Assembly: GCA_958347955.1 (NCBI GenBank)
Contig: CATVXH010000006.1
Location: 34,998-98,997 of the forward strand
Direction: 5' to 3'
From: an uncultured Sutterella sp.
GTDB taxonomy: Bacteria; Pseudomonadota; Gammaproteobacteria; Burkholderiales; Burkholderiaceae_F
Length of the DNA: 64,000 nucleotides
Below the pieces are notes generated by a model that made no database searches, was not told the origin of the DNA, and saw only the letters and a list, made by a program, of their open reading frames with translations. The translations under genes were made by a program, and so were the position numbers. Shown in pieces: positions 1 through 9,130 of the stretch. Position 1 is the first letter of the stretch, and each line of letters opens with the position of its first letter.

Positions 1-142
1 AAATCGTCTTCTCGATTGTCTCTGTATTGGGCCATGGTTCACCATTCCTTAGAATAACAAACGGATTGTAACGGGAATTTTCGTCTCTCTGCATTATCAT
101 GGTGGTTTGTATAAAAAAGAACCGAATTCAGAGAGAATTTTT

Positions 143-2173
143 GTGAGCGATATTGTTAAAACATTTCCCAATTCACCCTTTGAGCTTCACGCCCCTTATG
201 AACCGTCCGGAGACCAACCTCAGGCGATCAAAGAATTAAACGAGGGACTGGAAGACGGTCTGGCTTTCCAGACGCTGTTGGGGGTGACCGGGTCGGGTAA
301 AACTTTCACAATGGCCAACGTCATTGCCCGTCAGGGTGTGCCCGCCATCATTATGGCGCCCAACAAGACGCTTGCCGCTCAGCTGTACTCCGAAATGAGG
401 GAATTTTTCCCCAATAACGCGGTGGAGTATTTCGTATCCTATTACGACTACTATCAGCCCGAGGCCTATGTGCCGAGCAGGGATCTCTTTATTGAAAAAG
501 ATTCGGCGATCAACGAGCACATTGAGCAGATGCGTCTTGCGGCCACAAAAAGCATTCTTGAGCGCCGGGACACAATCATTGTGGCAACCGTTTCGGCGAT
601 CTACGGTATAGGTAAACCTGAAAGCTACACGCAGATGCGGCTGATCATGAGAACGGGCGACCTGAAGAGCCGTTCGGACTTTATCTCGCAGCTTGTCCGC
701 ATGCAATATAAGCGAAGCGAAATGGATTTCGCCCGAGGAACCTTTCGCGTCAGGGGGGATACGATCGATGTTTTCCCGGCCGAACACGCGGAAATGGCCG
801 TGCGCTTTGAGCTTTTTGACGATGAATTGGAGTCCATCGCCTTATTCGATCCGCTCACGGGCAAAATCGTGCAGAAAGTCACCCGCTTTGTGATCTATCC
901 GGCCAGCCATTACGTGACTCCTCGCGACGAGATTGTGCGCGCAATCGGCACGATCAAAGAGGAACTTCGCGAGCGTAAGAAAGAATTTTTGCAAGAGGGC
1001 AAGTTTGTCGAAGCCCAGCGGCTGGAACAACGAACACTTTTTGACTTGGAGATGCTCGATCAGGTGGGGTTCTGCAAGGGCATTGAAAACTACTCCCGAC
1101 ACCTGACAGGATTGGCTCCCGGTGTGGCGCCTCCCTGTTTGATAGATTACCTGCCTGCCGATTGCCTTATGTTTTTTGACGAGTCGCATGTAATGATGGG
1201 GCAATTGGGCGGCATGTACAGAGGGGACCGTTCCCGCAAGGAAACCTTGGTGCTGTACGGCTTCAGACTTCCCTCGGCTTTGGACAACCGCCCGCTTCGG
1301 TTTGACGAGTTTGAGCGCAAAATGCGCCGCAGCATCTTTGTCTCCGCCACTCCTGCCGACTACGAGCTCGAACATTCCTCCCAGGTGGTTGAACAAGTGG
1401 TGCGGCCGACGGGACTGGTTGACCCGGAGGTGATCGTGCGCCCCGCGGCAACTCAGGTCGATGATGTGCTCTCCGAAATCAATGAAAGAGTTAAAAGGCG
1501 CGAGCGTGTGCTTGTGACCACGCTCACCAAACGGATGGCCGAAGACCTCACGGATTTCTTAAGCGACAATGGCGTGAAGGTGCGGTATTTGCACTCGGAC
1601 ATTGATACGGTTGAGCGAGTGGAAATCATTCGGGATTTGCGCGCCGGTGTTTTTGATGTCTTAGTCGGCATCAATCTTTTGCGCGAAGGTCTGGATATTC
1701 CTGAAGTGTCGCTGGTGGCGATTCTCGACGCGGATAAAGAAGGTTTTTTGAGAAGCGAGCGCTCGCTCATTCAAACAATCGGACGTGCCGCCAGAAACGT
1801 GGCCGGGACAGCCATTTTGTATGCTGACAAAATGACCGATTCAATGAAGCGGGCAATCGGGGAGACGGAACGACGCCGCGATAAACAAAAAGCCTATAAC
1901 GAAGCGCACGGCATTACACCGAAGAGCGTGAAAAAAGAAGTGCGCGATATTATTGACGGTGTTTATCGACCGGATGCGCCGAGCCGGGATGATATTGCGG
2001 AAAATGTCGGCGCCATGAGTGAAAAAGAACTATCGGCCCAGATTAAAAAGCTTGAAAAACAGATGTTTGATTATGCGAAAAATCTGGACTTTGAAAAGGC
2101 AGCGGCGGTACGCGATAAACTTGCGGAATTAAAAGGCCGGGTTTTGGGCGCGGCCCATCCGACAGAGACCTAA
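143..2173 (+). CDS. uvrB: UvrABC excinuclease subunit B
   Basis: DNA-damage recognition helicase-like subunit of nucleotide excision repair. It receives the lesion from UvrA and recruits UvrC. The sequence shows the family start region PSGDQPQAI, Walker A GVTGSGKT, the DEAD-like box DESHV, the conserved helicase motif VGINLLREGLDIPE followed by IGRAARN, and a C-terminal UVR domain (KKLEKQMFDYAKNLDFEKAA) that binds UvrC. Length is about 676 residues, normal for the family. I place the start at the GTG at 143 because GAGAG lies seven bases upstream and the family N-terminus begins here. An in-frame TTG at 107 would add twelve residues without a good ribosome site. No clear LexA box was seen upstream. 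Confidence 0.95.
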   Translation: MSDIVKTFPNSPFELHAPYEPSGDQPQAIKELNEGLEDGLAFQTLLGVTGSGKTFTMANVIARQGVPAIIMAPNKTLAAQLYSEMREFFPNNAVEYFVSYYDYYQPEAYVPSRDLFIEKDSAINEHIEQMRLAATKSILERRDTIIVATVSAIYGIGKPESYTQMRLIMRTGDLKSRSDFISQLVRMQYKRSEMDFARGTFRVRGDTIDVFPAEHAEMAVRFELFDDELESIALFDPLTGKIVQKVTRFVIYPASHYVTPRDEIVRAIGTIKEELRERKKEFLQEGKFVEAQRLEQRTLFDLEMLDQVGFCKGIENYSRHLTGLAPGVAPPCLIDYLPADCLMFFDESHVMMGQLGGMYRGDRSRKETLVLYGFRLPSALDNRPLRFDEFERKMRRSIFVSATPADYELEHSSQVVEQVVRPTGLVDPEVIVRPAATQVDDVLSEINERVKRRERVLVTTLTKRMAEDLTDFLSDNGVKVRYLHSDIDTVERVEIIRDLRAGVFDVLVGINLLREGLDIPEVSLVAILDADKEGFLRSERSLIQTIGRAARNVAGTAILYADKMTDSMKRAIGETERRRDKQKAYNEAHGITPKSVKKEVRDIIDGVYRPDAPSRDDIAENVGAMSEKELSAQIKKLEKQMFDYAKNLDFEKAAAVRDKLAELKGRVLGAAHPTET

Positions 2174-2186
2174 AGGATAGCGAGTG

Positions 2187-2846
2187 ATGTTAACGATACC
2201 GGATCCAAACCGGATTTTCGCCAACGAATACGGTACAAGTGTTTTTCTCAAAAATGTGGTCAAGGCTCCCAACATTGAGGTCGGCGAATATACCTACTAT
2301 GACGATGCCGAGGATCCGGTTAATTTCGAAAAGCGCTGCGTGCTTTTCAATTATTCGGACTATTTTCCCGAAAAACTCATCATTGGAAAATTTTGCTCGA
2401 TTGCGCAAGGTGTGCAATTCATGATGGGTGCGGCCAATCATCGTATCAATAGTTTGAGCACGTATCCTTTTAATGTCATGGGCGGTTGTTGGCGAGAAAT
2501 GACGACTCCGCACATTGATGAATTGCCAAGAAAAGGCGATATTGTGATTGGCAACGATGTTTGGATCGGCCGTGAGGCAAAAATTCTGCCCGGCGTCAGG
2601 ATAGGTGACGGAGCGATTGTCGGCGCCTACGCGGTGGTGGCTAAGGATGTGCCCGCCTATAGCGTGGCGGTGGGCAATCCCGCCCGAGTGGTTAAAAAAC
2701 GTTTTTCCGATGAATTGACTGAACTTCTATTGAAAGCGCGTTGGTGGGATTGGCCCGTCGAGGAGATCACAGAATTTTTGCCGGTTTTGACAAGTGGGGA
2801 CCTCGTTGCGGCCGGTAATGCATTAAAGGAAAAAATCACCGGGTAG
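2187..2846 (+). CDS. Hexapeptide-repeat xenobiotic acetyltransferase (Vat/CatB type)
   Basis: Probable trimeric left-handed beta-helix acyltransferase that uses acetyl-CoA. The middle of the protein has the Vat/CatB-like segment GKFCSIAQGVQFMMGAANH, and the second half has hexapeptide repeats (IVIGNDVWIGREAKILPGVRIGDG) ending in the family signature VAVGNPARVVKKRF. Antibiotic acetyltransferases such as streptogramin and chloramphenicol enzymes belong to this family, but many chromosomal members have unknown acceptors, so no resistance phenotype is claimed. It follows uvrB by 13 bases, with AAGGA just after the uvrB stop, so the two may be co-transcribed. GTG at 2184 is an alternative start one codon upstream. 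Confidence 0.85.
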   Translation: MLTIPDPNRIFANEYGTSVFLKNVVKAPNIEVGEYTYYDDAEDPVNFEKRCVLFNYSDYFPEKLIIGKFCSIAQGVQFMMGAANHRINSLSTYPFNVMGGCWREMTTPHIDELPRKGDIVIGNDVWIGREAKILPGVRIGDGAIVGAYAVVAKDVPAYSVAVGNPARVVKKRFSDELTELLLKARWWDWPVEEITEFLPVLTSGDLVAAGNALKEKITG

Positions 2847-2966
2847 TTTCTTGCTAATTCTCGAAACCCAGCCTTTCGCTCGGATATCTTATCGCAGTGG
2901 CGGTTTAAGCTTTTTAAGAAACGTCTAAAATGTCAGACGTTAATGATTTTGATAGAAGGTTTTGAA

Positions 2967-3494
2967 ATGTCCATTACTACAACGATTCATACCGAAATGC
3001 GCCGAGAAGACCGCGCGGTGGATGACCCGACGATCATCAAGGCTTTCTTGCATCGCTGCAAGATGATCACTTTGGCTATTCATGATGAGCCGTTCCCGTA
3101 CATTGTTCCGTTGAGCTACGGCTATGAGGTCAATGATGACGGTTTAATTTTCTATTTCCATGGCGCCGCCGAAGGTCATAAAGTGGACCTTTATCACAAA
3201 AACCCTCACGTGAGTTTCTGTGTGGCGGAGCCTGCTGCCACCATTATTGAAGACAATCCCGCTTGCCGTTCCGGACAAAATTATTTCTCCGTGGTTGGGC
3301 GCGGCGTCATTGAACGGTTGTCGGGATCTGACCGTGTCAAAGCCATGGATGCCATCATGCATCACTACATGGGGGATAACGGAGAATTTTCTTGGACTTA
3401 TCCTGAAGAGGTGCTCGATAAAATGGCTTTCTGGGCGCTTCGTGTGCATGAGCTTTCCGCGAAAACCCGTCAGGAAATGGCTTTCAGGAAATAA
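2967..3494 (+). CDS. Pyridoxamine 5'-phosphate oxidase-like flavin-binding protein (NimA-like)
   Basis: Small split-barrel flavin or heme binding protein of about 175 residues. The N-terminal half has the typical pattern HDEPFPYIVPLSYGY followed by FYFHGAAEGHKVDLYHKNP and VSFCVAE, which matches the 5-nitroimidazole resistance (NimA)/PNPOx-like family. These proteins bind FMN and usually act as reductases of uncertain substrate. The start at 2967 is chosen because AAGG lies about eight bases upstream; an in-frame ATG at 2943 would add eight residues. The next gene, a carbonic anhydrase, begins five bases after the stop, so the pair is probably one transcript. Confidence 0.8.
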   Translation: MSITTTIHTEMRREDRAVDDPTIIKAFLHRCKMITLAIHDEPFPYIVPLSYGYEVNDDGLIFYFHGAAEGHKVDLYHKNPHVSFCVAEPAATIIEDNPACRSGQNYFSVVGRGVIERLSGSDRVKAMDAIMHHYMGDNGEFSWTYPEEVLDKMAFWALRVHELSAKTRQEMAFRK

Positions 3495-3499
3495 GGGTC

Positions 3500-4135
3500 A
3501 TGAAAAATTTCCATGATTTGGTTGGGGGCTTTCATCACTTCCGGGCCAATTATTTTCTCAAAGAAAAAGAATTCTTTGAGACATTGGCTCACTCGCAAAG
3601 TCCCAAGACGCTTGTGATCGCTTGCTGCGATTCAAGAACGGATCCGGCCATTGTCTTGGGGTGCAAGCCCGGAGATCTTTTTGTCGTTCGCAGCGTGGCG
3701 GCGATAGTGCCCGCGCTTGAGCAGGCGGGTGAATATGACGCGGTGATGGCCGCCGTGGAGTATGGCGTGAAGCACCTCAATGTGGAAAACATTGTTGTGA
3801 TGGGACACTCCAATTGCGGCGGTATCGCCGGCCTCCTCAACCCGCACAAAATACAGGGCGAGCGTTATATCAGCCGTTGGGTTTCATTGGCCTGTCCGGC
3901 AATAAATAAAATTAACGAGGAAAATCCCGGCCAGCCCGAACATGAGAAATCACGCTTGTGCGAAGAGGCCGCGGTGCTATTGTCCTTGGAAAATCTCCTC
4001 TCGTATCCGTGGATTGAAGAGGCGGTCGAAAGCGGGCGTCTTACGATTCACTCGATTTACTATGACATGCGGCAAGGCGTGCTAAATATTTGGAATCCTC
4101 ACACGGAGGATTTTGAGCCGGTGACTTTGCGCTGA
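3500..4135 (+). CDS. Beta-class carbonic anhydrase
   Basis: Cytoplasmic zinc enzyme interconverting carbon dioxide and bicarbonate. The zinc ligand motifs are visible: C-x-D-x-R in ACCDSRTDPAI near residue 45 and H-x-x-C in VVMGHSNCGG near residue 100. Length of 211 residues is standard for the bacterial beta class. It sits five bases after the flavin protein gene. Bicarbonate supply would suit an organism that makes C4-dicarboxylates, as the two DcuC carriers in this window suggest, but that link is inference. A hairpin followed by a T-run just after the stop separates it from the convergent Smr gene. Confidence 0.93.
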   Translation: MKNFHDLVGGFHHFRANYFLKEKEFFETLAHSQSPKTLVIACCDSRTDPAIVLGCKPGDLFVVRSVAAIVPALEQAGEYDAVMAAVEYGVKHLNVENIVVMGHSNCGGIAGLLNPHKIQGERYISRWVSLACPAINKINEENPGQPEHEKSRLCEEAAVLLSLENLLSYPWIEEAVESGRLTIHSIYYDMRQGVLNIWNPHTEDFEPVTLR

Positions 4136-4142
4136 AAAATGA

Positions 4143-4165
4143 AAGGGCCGCTAAAGCGGCCTTTT
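4143..4165. terminator. Shared intrinsic terminator between carbonic anhydrase and smr
   Basis: Arms GGCCGCT and AGCGGCC are separated by AAA. A-residues precede and TTTT follows, so the hairpin can end transcription from both convergent genes. Confidence 0.75.
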
Positions 4166-4188
4166 CCAATGAGAACAGAAGTTTTAAA

Positions 4189-4893
4189 TCATAACTTTTT
4201 AGTAATCAGCACGCGCAGGGCTCCTGAGCCGCCTTCTTCAGCGGGCGACTGAACAAAGGCCTGGACTTCCCGCATTTGCCGAAGCCATCGTCTGACTTGA
4301 CCCTTTAACACCGGTCCTTCCTCGCCGCTATTGATTCCTTTGCCGGTGACAACGCGCACACACCGGATACGGGCTTCACGGGCCTGCAAAATAAAATCCA
4401 CGAGAGCGCGCCGCGCCTCTTCTGTGCGGTAGCCGTGCAAATCCAGATGAGCCCCCACGGGCCAAAGCCCCCGGGAGAGCTTTTGAGCGAGATCCACTCC
4501 ACAGCCGACGGCAATATATTCTCGATCGCTCCAATCATCGGCGCTGGCGCCGTCATAGCTGTCGGATAAGCCCACCTCGGCACGAAGCTTCACGGGCGTT
4601 TGCTCCACAATCGGACGGGGAGGCTTTTTAGCCGGTTGCGCGCGTTGACTGCCGCTCTCAAGCTTAACAACGCCAAGTCGCTTCATTTCTTTTTCGAAAA
4701 GGTCTTTTTCAGACACGTCCCTCTCGGTGGGGGTGACGCCGATTCTTTTCATTTCTTCAGCGAAAAGCGCCCGGTCATCTTCAGCCTTTTCACGGCGCTC
4801 AAGTCTTGCGGCCTGTTCTTTTTCACGAATGACGGCTTCTTCCGAAAGCCGTGCTTTCATTCCTTTTAACGCATCAAACCCTTTGGCGCGCAT
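4189..4893 (-). CDS. Smr-domain protein (stand-alone MutS2-type Smr)
   Basis: Small MutS-related (Smr) domain protein without a MutS ATPase part. The C-terminal half has the DLHGYRTEEARRALVDFI motif and the VTGKGINS loop, the two hallmarks of the Smr nuclease/RNA-binding fold. The N-terminal half is charged and probably helical, with two related segments (FAEEMKRIGV and FEKEMKRLGV) that look like a short internal repeat. Stand-alone Smr proteins have been linked to DNA nicking and to mRNA cleavage in ribosome rescue; which applies here is unknown. It begins six bases after trxB on the same strand and is probably translated from the trxB transcript. Confidence 0.88.
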   Translation of the reverse strand: MRAKGFDALKGMKARLSEEAVIREKEQAARLERREKAEDDRALFAEEMKRIGVTPTERDVSEKDLFEKEMKRLGVVKLESGSQRAQPAKKPPRPIVEQTPVKLRAEVGLSDSYDGASADDWSDREYIAVGCGVDLAQKLSRGLWPVGAHLDLHGYRTEEARRALVDFILQAREARIRCVRVVTGKGINSGEEGPVLKGQVRRWLRQMREVQAFVQSPAEEGGSGALRVLITKKL

Positions 4894-4899
4894 GGTGCT

Positions 4900-5859
4900 T
4901 TACTCCAAGTTTTCCAGATAGCGTTGAGCGTCGAGCGCGGCCATGCATCCCGAGGCGGCACTCGTGACCGCTTGCCGGTAGACGGGATCCTGACAGTCGC
5001 CCGCGGCAAAGACCCCTTCAATATTGGTGGCGGTGGCTGCCGAAGTGCCGGTGCCCCGCGTGACTATATAACCGCCCTCGAGCGTGAGCTCATCGGCAAA
5101 AATTTTGGTATTGGGCGAGTGACCGATGGCAATGAAAAGCCCGTCAATGTCGACAGTTTCATCGGGCTTGCCGTTTGTGCTTTTCAGTAAAACGCCGGTC
5201 ACTCCCTGGTCATCGCCGAGGACCTCTTTGACTTCAGCGAAAAGATGCAAGACGATTTTGCCCTCATCGACCGCGTGCATGAGTTTGTTGACCATGATGG
5301 GTTCGGCTTTGAAAGTATTCCGTCTGTGCACGAGGTGGACCACGCTGGCGATGTTGGATAGGTAAAGCGCTTCTTCAAGCGCGGCGTTGCCTCCTCCCAC
5401 AACCGCCACGGGCTTTTTGCGGTAGAAAAAGCCGTCGCAAGTGGCGCAGGCCGACACTCCGCGGCCCTTGTATCGGGATTCCGATTCCAGCCCCAGGTAT
5501 TTGGCGCTAGCGCCGGTGGCGATGATCAACGCGTCGCAGGTGAAAGTTTTCCCCGAATCGGCTTCCAGGCGGATCGGTTTTTCTTTTAAATGGGCGGCCG
5601 TGATTAGATCAAACTCAATGCGCGTGCCAAATCTTTCAGCGTGCTCCATGAAGCGCTGCATGAGATCAGGTCCCGGCGTGCCGTTGACATCGGCGGGCCA
5701 GTTTTCAATTTCAGAAGTGGTCATGAGTTGACCGCCTTGTTCCATGCCGGTGATGAGCAACGGTTGAAGGTTTGCTCGCGCCGCGTAAACAGCGGCAGTG
5801 TAGCCCGCGGGGCCCGAACCGATAATGATGAGTTTTTCGTGTTGAACCGTATCTGACAT
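4900..5859 (-). CDS. trxB: Thioredoxin-disulfide reductase
   Basis: NADPH-dependent FAD enzyme that keeps thioredoxin reduced. The N-terminal FAD Rossmann motif GSGPAGYTAAVYAARA is at residues 14-29, the redox-active CATC at 138-141, the NADPH-binding GGGNAALEEALYL after it, and the C-terminal FAD motif GVFAAGDCQDPVYRQ near 280. Length of 319 residues is normal. It lies divergent to ftsK, an arrangement common in Betaproteobacteria, and upstream of smr on the same strand. Confidence 0.96.
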   Translation of the reverse strand: MSDTVQHEKLIIIGSGPAGYTAAVYAARANLQPLLITGMEQGGQLMTTSEIENWPADVNGTPGPDLMQRFMEHAERFGTRIEFDLITAAHLKEKPIRLEADSGKTFTCDALIIATGASAKYLGLESESRYKGRGVSACATCDGFFYRKKPVAVVGGGNAALEEALYLSNIASVVHLVHRRNTFKAEPIMVNKLMHAVDEGKIVLHLFAEVKEVLGDDQGVTGVLLKSTNGKPDETVDIDGLFIAIGHSPNTKIFADELTLEGGYIVTRGTGTSAATATNIEGVFAAGDCQDPVYRQAVTSAASGCMAALDAQRYLENLE

Positions 5860-6009
5860 TTTCCAGCCTCGTATTCTTAGTTGAACGAATCCATTTTATC
5901 CGAGACTTGGCGCGAAAAGAGCGGAAAAATTGCAAACATTGGTCAAGAAGCGATCATTTCATGACACAAACACCGTACAATGTTGGGGTTGAGTACAGAA
6001 GTGTTGTTG

Positions 6010-8427
6010 ATGAAAAAACCGGCATTAATCAAAGAAAAAGCGAAAAAAAATATATTGCAACCGTCAGCCCGCAAATCGACACGAAGCAAAGCGGCCACCG
6101 TTCCGGTAACAGTGAGCGCGGTGGAAAACAACCCCATTGCAGTGCAGGATAAACGCAAAAAAGTCAGGCTCGGATCGGTGGCGGGCTTTTGCCTGCTCGT
6201 TTTCGCTGTGCTTTATCTGTTGATGTTGCTTTCCTACAATCAATCAGACCCCTCCTTTACGCACGCGGCGCCCCAGGTTAGTCCCAAAAATTGGATCGGC
6301 TTATTGGGCGCGTGGGTCTCGGATATCGCTCTTTTTGCTCTCGGATGGTCCGCATATTGGTTAGCGCCCGTTTGTTTGATGAGCGCTTGGCGCGCGGTAA
6401 GTCCCAGTTACCGCAAACCCGCTTTTGGGAAAATCAGTCATTTATTCGGTCTGATTATTCTGTTGTCGGCAAGCACTTCCCTTGAGGCGCTGCGCCTTTA
6501 TTACCTCGCCGACCCTTTGCCGGGGCTGGCGGGCGGCATTCTCGGCCAAACCTTAATGACGACCTGCGTGCCCGTTGTGGGTGCCTTGGGACTGACACTT
6601 TTGATGATCGTTTTTGCCATGTTTGGCGCGGCGGTCTTTTTTGATTTCTCATGGTTGGATGTGGCGGAAAAGGTCGGCACAAGGCTGGATCGATTGTGGC
6701 ACTTTTTTACCGACAGGCATGAAGCCCGTGTGGACGAGCAAAAGGGCAAGACCGCTCAGCAAGAGCTTGCTCAACACTTCAGTCAGGAGGCTTCTGAAGT
6801 GCCCGCCTTGGATAAGGCCGCCGACATGGCCGCGGAAGCCAGCCCTCCCGTTCAAAGCCGTCCTGTGATCAACCCCCAGGCCAAGGTGAAGAAGTCCGAG
6901 GTGGCCCTTGAAGCTCAGCAGGACACGCTTTTTGAAGACGCGGCGCAGCCCGTGCGCCCCTCGCTTCGCCTTTTTGATCCGGCGGGCAACTCCGAACCGT
7001 CAATTGATAAGGCTTCTCTGGCGGTCATGAGCGGTCTGATTGAAAGTAAATTGGCCAGCTACGGAGTTTCCGTCAAAGTGAAAGCGGCCAATCCCGGTCC
7101 TGTTGTCACTCGTTACGAAATCGAATTGGCCGAAGGGGTTAAGAGTTCCAGTGTGAAAAGTCTTGAATCGGATTTGGCCCGGGTGCTTTCCGTGCAGTCC
7201 GTGCGTGTGCTCGATACGGTGCCCAACACCCCTTACATGGGCATTGAAGTGCCCAATCCAAGACGCCAACTGGTTCGCATTTCAGAGCTTTTGGGATCTC
7301 AAGACTTCGCCAAGTCCAAGGCATTGTTGCCCTTGTGTTTAGGAAAGCGCATTACGGGCGAACCTTTCGTAGTGGATTTGGCCAAGATGCCTCACTTGCT
7401 TGTGGCCGGCACCACGGGCTCCGGCAAATCGGTGGGCGTCAACAGCATGATTTTGTCGCTGCTTTATAAGTTTGAGCCCTCGGCGCTTCGTCTGATTCTC
7501 ATCGACCCGAAAAAAGTGGAATTCGCTTACTACGAGGACATTCCTCATTTGCTCTGTCCGGTGGTCGATCAGATGAATGAAGCCAAGCACGGCCTGCAAT
7601 GGTGCGTGAAAGAAATGGAGCGGCGCTACAAACTTGCTCACAGCATTAAGGTGAGAAACCTTGAAAGCTACAACGCTAAAGTGCGCGAAGCCAAAGCGGC
7701 CGGCGCTCCTTTGATGAATCCTTTGGCCAAGAACGCCGGCGAAGAGATCGAACTGGAAGAGCTGCCTTACATTGTGGTGGTGGTCGATGAATTGGCCGAT
7801 TTGCTGATGGTTGACAAAAAGGGCGTGGAAGAGTCGTTGATTCGGTTGGCGCAGAAAGCTCGCGCGGCAGGCATCCACTTGATTTTGGCCACTCAGCGCC
7901 CAAGCGCGGATGTGATTTCAGGATTGCTTCGGACAAATATCCCGTCTCGGGCGGCTTTCCAAGTGGCCACGGGATCGGATAGCCGCATTATTTTGGATCA
8001 GACTGGGGCTGAAAATCTGCTTGGCAATGGCGACTTCCTTTTCAAGATGCCCAGTTTGCAGGTGCTGGAGCGCATCCAGGGCGCTTTCGTTACCGATGAG
8101 GAATTGGAAAGAGTCACCCAATCGTTGCGTCAAATGGCTAAACCCAATTACGTGGACGATGTGCTTGTGAGCGATGAGGAGGAAAGCAGCGCTTCTGATG
8201 AGCCTAGGGGCACCAACGGCGGTAAGAAAGATCCGCTTTTTGATAAAGCCGTTCAGATTGTGATTGAAAGCAATAAGTGTTCGGTGACCTATCTTCAGAG
8301 ACGATTGGGAGTCGGTTATCCGCGGGCAGCCAATATTGTCGAGGACATGGAAGCTGAGGGAATCGTCAGCCCGGCCGATTCCAGCGGTCGTCGCACGATT
8401 AACGCCAGAAATAACGAGGAACTTTGA
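6010..8427 (+). CDS. ftsK: DNA translocase FtsK
   Basis: Septal DNA pump that moves the chromosome terminus and activates XerCD at dif during division. The N-terminus has several membrane segments (about residues 45-220), then a charged linker, then the RecA-like motor with Walker A GTTGSGKSVGVN, Walker B IVVVVDELADLLM and the conserved ATQRPSADVISGLL. The last about 65 residues form the winged-helix gamma domain (DPLFDKAVQIV ... SPADSSGRRTI) that reads KOPS sites. The start at 6010 is preferred because AGAAG lies upstream; an ATG at 5980 in frame would add ten residues. It overlaps lolA by one base (TGATG), implying coupled translation. Confidence 0.95.
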   Translation: MKKPALIKEKAKKNILQPSARKSTRSKAATVPVTVSAVENNPIAVQDKRKKVRLGSVAGFCLLVFAVLYLLMLLSYNQSDPSFTHAAPQVSPKNWIGLLGAWVSDIALFALGWSAYWLAPVCLMSAWRAVSPSYRKPAFGKISHLFGLIILLSASTSLEALRLYYLADPLPGLAGGILGQTLMTTCVPVVGALGLTLLMIVFAMFGAAVFFDFSWLDVAEKVGTRLDRLWHFFTDRHEARVDEQKGKTAQQELAQHFSQEASEVPALDKAADMAAEASPPVQSRPVINPQAKVKKSEVALEAQQDTLFEDAAQPVRPSLRLFDPAGNSEPSIDKASLAVMSGLIESKLASYGVSVKVKAANPGPVVTRYEIELAEGVKSSSVKSLESDLARVLSVQSVRVLDTVPNTPYMGIEVPNPRRQLVRISELLGSQDFAKSKALLPLCLGKRITGEPFVVDLAKMPHLLVAGTTGSGKSVGVNSMILSLLYKFEPSALRLILIDPKKVEFAYYEDIPHLLCPVVDQMNEAKHGLQWCVKEMERRYKLAHSIKVRNLESYNAKVREAKAAGAPLMNPLAKNAGEEIELEELPYIVVVVDELADLLMVDKKGVEESLIRLAQKARAAGIHLILATQRPSADVISGLLRTNIPSRAAFQVATGSDSRIILDQTGAENLLGNGDFLFKMPSLQVLERIQGAFVTDEELERVTQSLRQMAKPNYVDDVLVSDEEESSASDEPRGTNGGKKDPLFDKAVQIVIESNKCSVTYLQRRLGVGYPRAANIVEDMEAEGIVSPADSSGRRTINARNNEEL

Positions 8428-9059
8428 TGCGTAAGGTTTTTGTCGCCGCGCTCGGCGCGCTGATGTTCGCCTCCATGTCGGTGATGGCTGCGGCCACTGA
8501 TGATTTGGAACGCTTTTTAAATTCTGTCACAAGCGCGCAAGGCACTTTTGAGCAAACGGTCTATACCCGTGAAGGGGAAAATAAAGACGGCGCCGGCAGC
8601 GGTGATTTCGCTTTTTTACGTCCCGGGAAATTTCGCTGGCACTATAACGCGCCTTTTGAAGAGTTGATTCAAACCAATGGAAAAACGCTCTGGCTTTATG
8701 ACACGGAATTGGCTCAGGTGACTGTGAAAGCGCTTTCCGGCGCCATTCCTGCCTCTCCGGCCTCGTTATTGTTCGGCGCGCGCGATTTCCGTAAAGATTT
8801 TGACGTTCAAAACCAGCCGGCCAAAGATGGGTTGGATTGGCTTAAAGCAACTCCGAAGGACAGCGCTTCCGGCTTTTCCGAGGTGACGATCGGTTTTAAA
8901 AATGGTCTGCCTTACCGAATGGTCTTAACCGACAATTTTGGGCAGCAAACGCGGCTGACTTTTTCTGACTTTAAAACCAATGTCAAACTCAAAGCTTCAG
9001 ACTTTGAATTTAAAGTGCCAAAGGGCGTCGACGTGCTCAAGGACAACAGCGCTTACTGA
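8427..9059 (+). CDS. lolA: Outer-membrane lipoprotein carrier LolA
   Basis: Periplasmic chaperone that carries lipoproteins from the LolCDE complex to LolB. A signal peptide is visible (MRKVFVAALGALMFASMSVMAAA), followed by a LolA-type sequence: ATDDLERFLNSVTSAQGTFEQTV, GDFAFLRPGKFRWHYNAPFEELI and LWLYDTELAQVTVK. The C-terminal DFEFKVPKGVDVL is the usual family end. The ATG shares its A with the ftsK stop, and GAGGA lies six bases upstream. ftsK-lolA adjacency is typical of Proteobacteria. A strong terminator follows. Confidence 0.94.
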   Translation: MRKVFVAALGALMFASMSVMAAATDDLERFLNSVTSAQGTFEQTVYTREGENKDGAGSGDFAFLRPGKFRWHYNAPFEELIQTNGKTLWLYDTELAQVTVKALSGAIPASPASLLFGARDFRKDFDVQNQPAKDGLDWLKATPKDSASGFSEVTIGFKNGLPYRMVLTDNFGQQTRLTFSDFKTNVKLKASDFEFKVPKGVDVLKDNSAY

Positions 9060-9077
9060 TTTCAGTTGTGTTTCAAA

Positions 9078-9115
9078 AACAAAGCCTCGGCAAGTTTTTT
9101 GACCGAGGCTTTGTT
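9078..9115. terminator. Bidirectional terminator between lolA and the permease
   Basis: Perfect 13-base arms AACAAAGCCTCGG and CCGAGGCTTTGTT with a 12-base loop. It lies between two convergent genes and has A/T tracts on both sides. Confidence 0.85.
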
Positions 9116-9130
9116 GTTAGAGGGTGATCA

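Noticed and set aside
1..35. Possible start of a minus-strand gene (MAQYRDNREDD) divergent from uvrB, with AAGGA upstream.
   Set aside because: Only eleven codons are inside the window, too few to support a gene.
842..1396. Minus-strand frame of 184 codons opposite uvrB.
   Set aside because: Antisense shadow of a strongly conserved gene.
5953..5981. TACAAT as a -10 box for ftsK.
   Set aside because: No acceptable -35 lies at 16-18 bases, and the box overlaps an alternative start codon.
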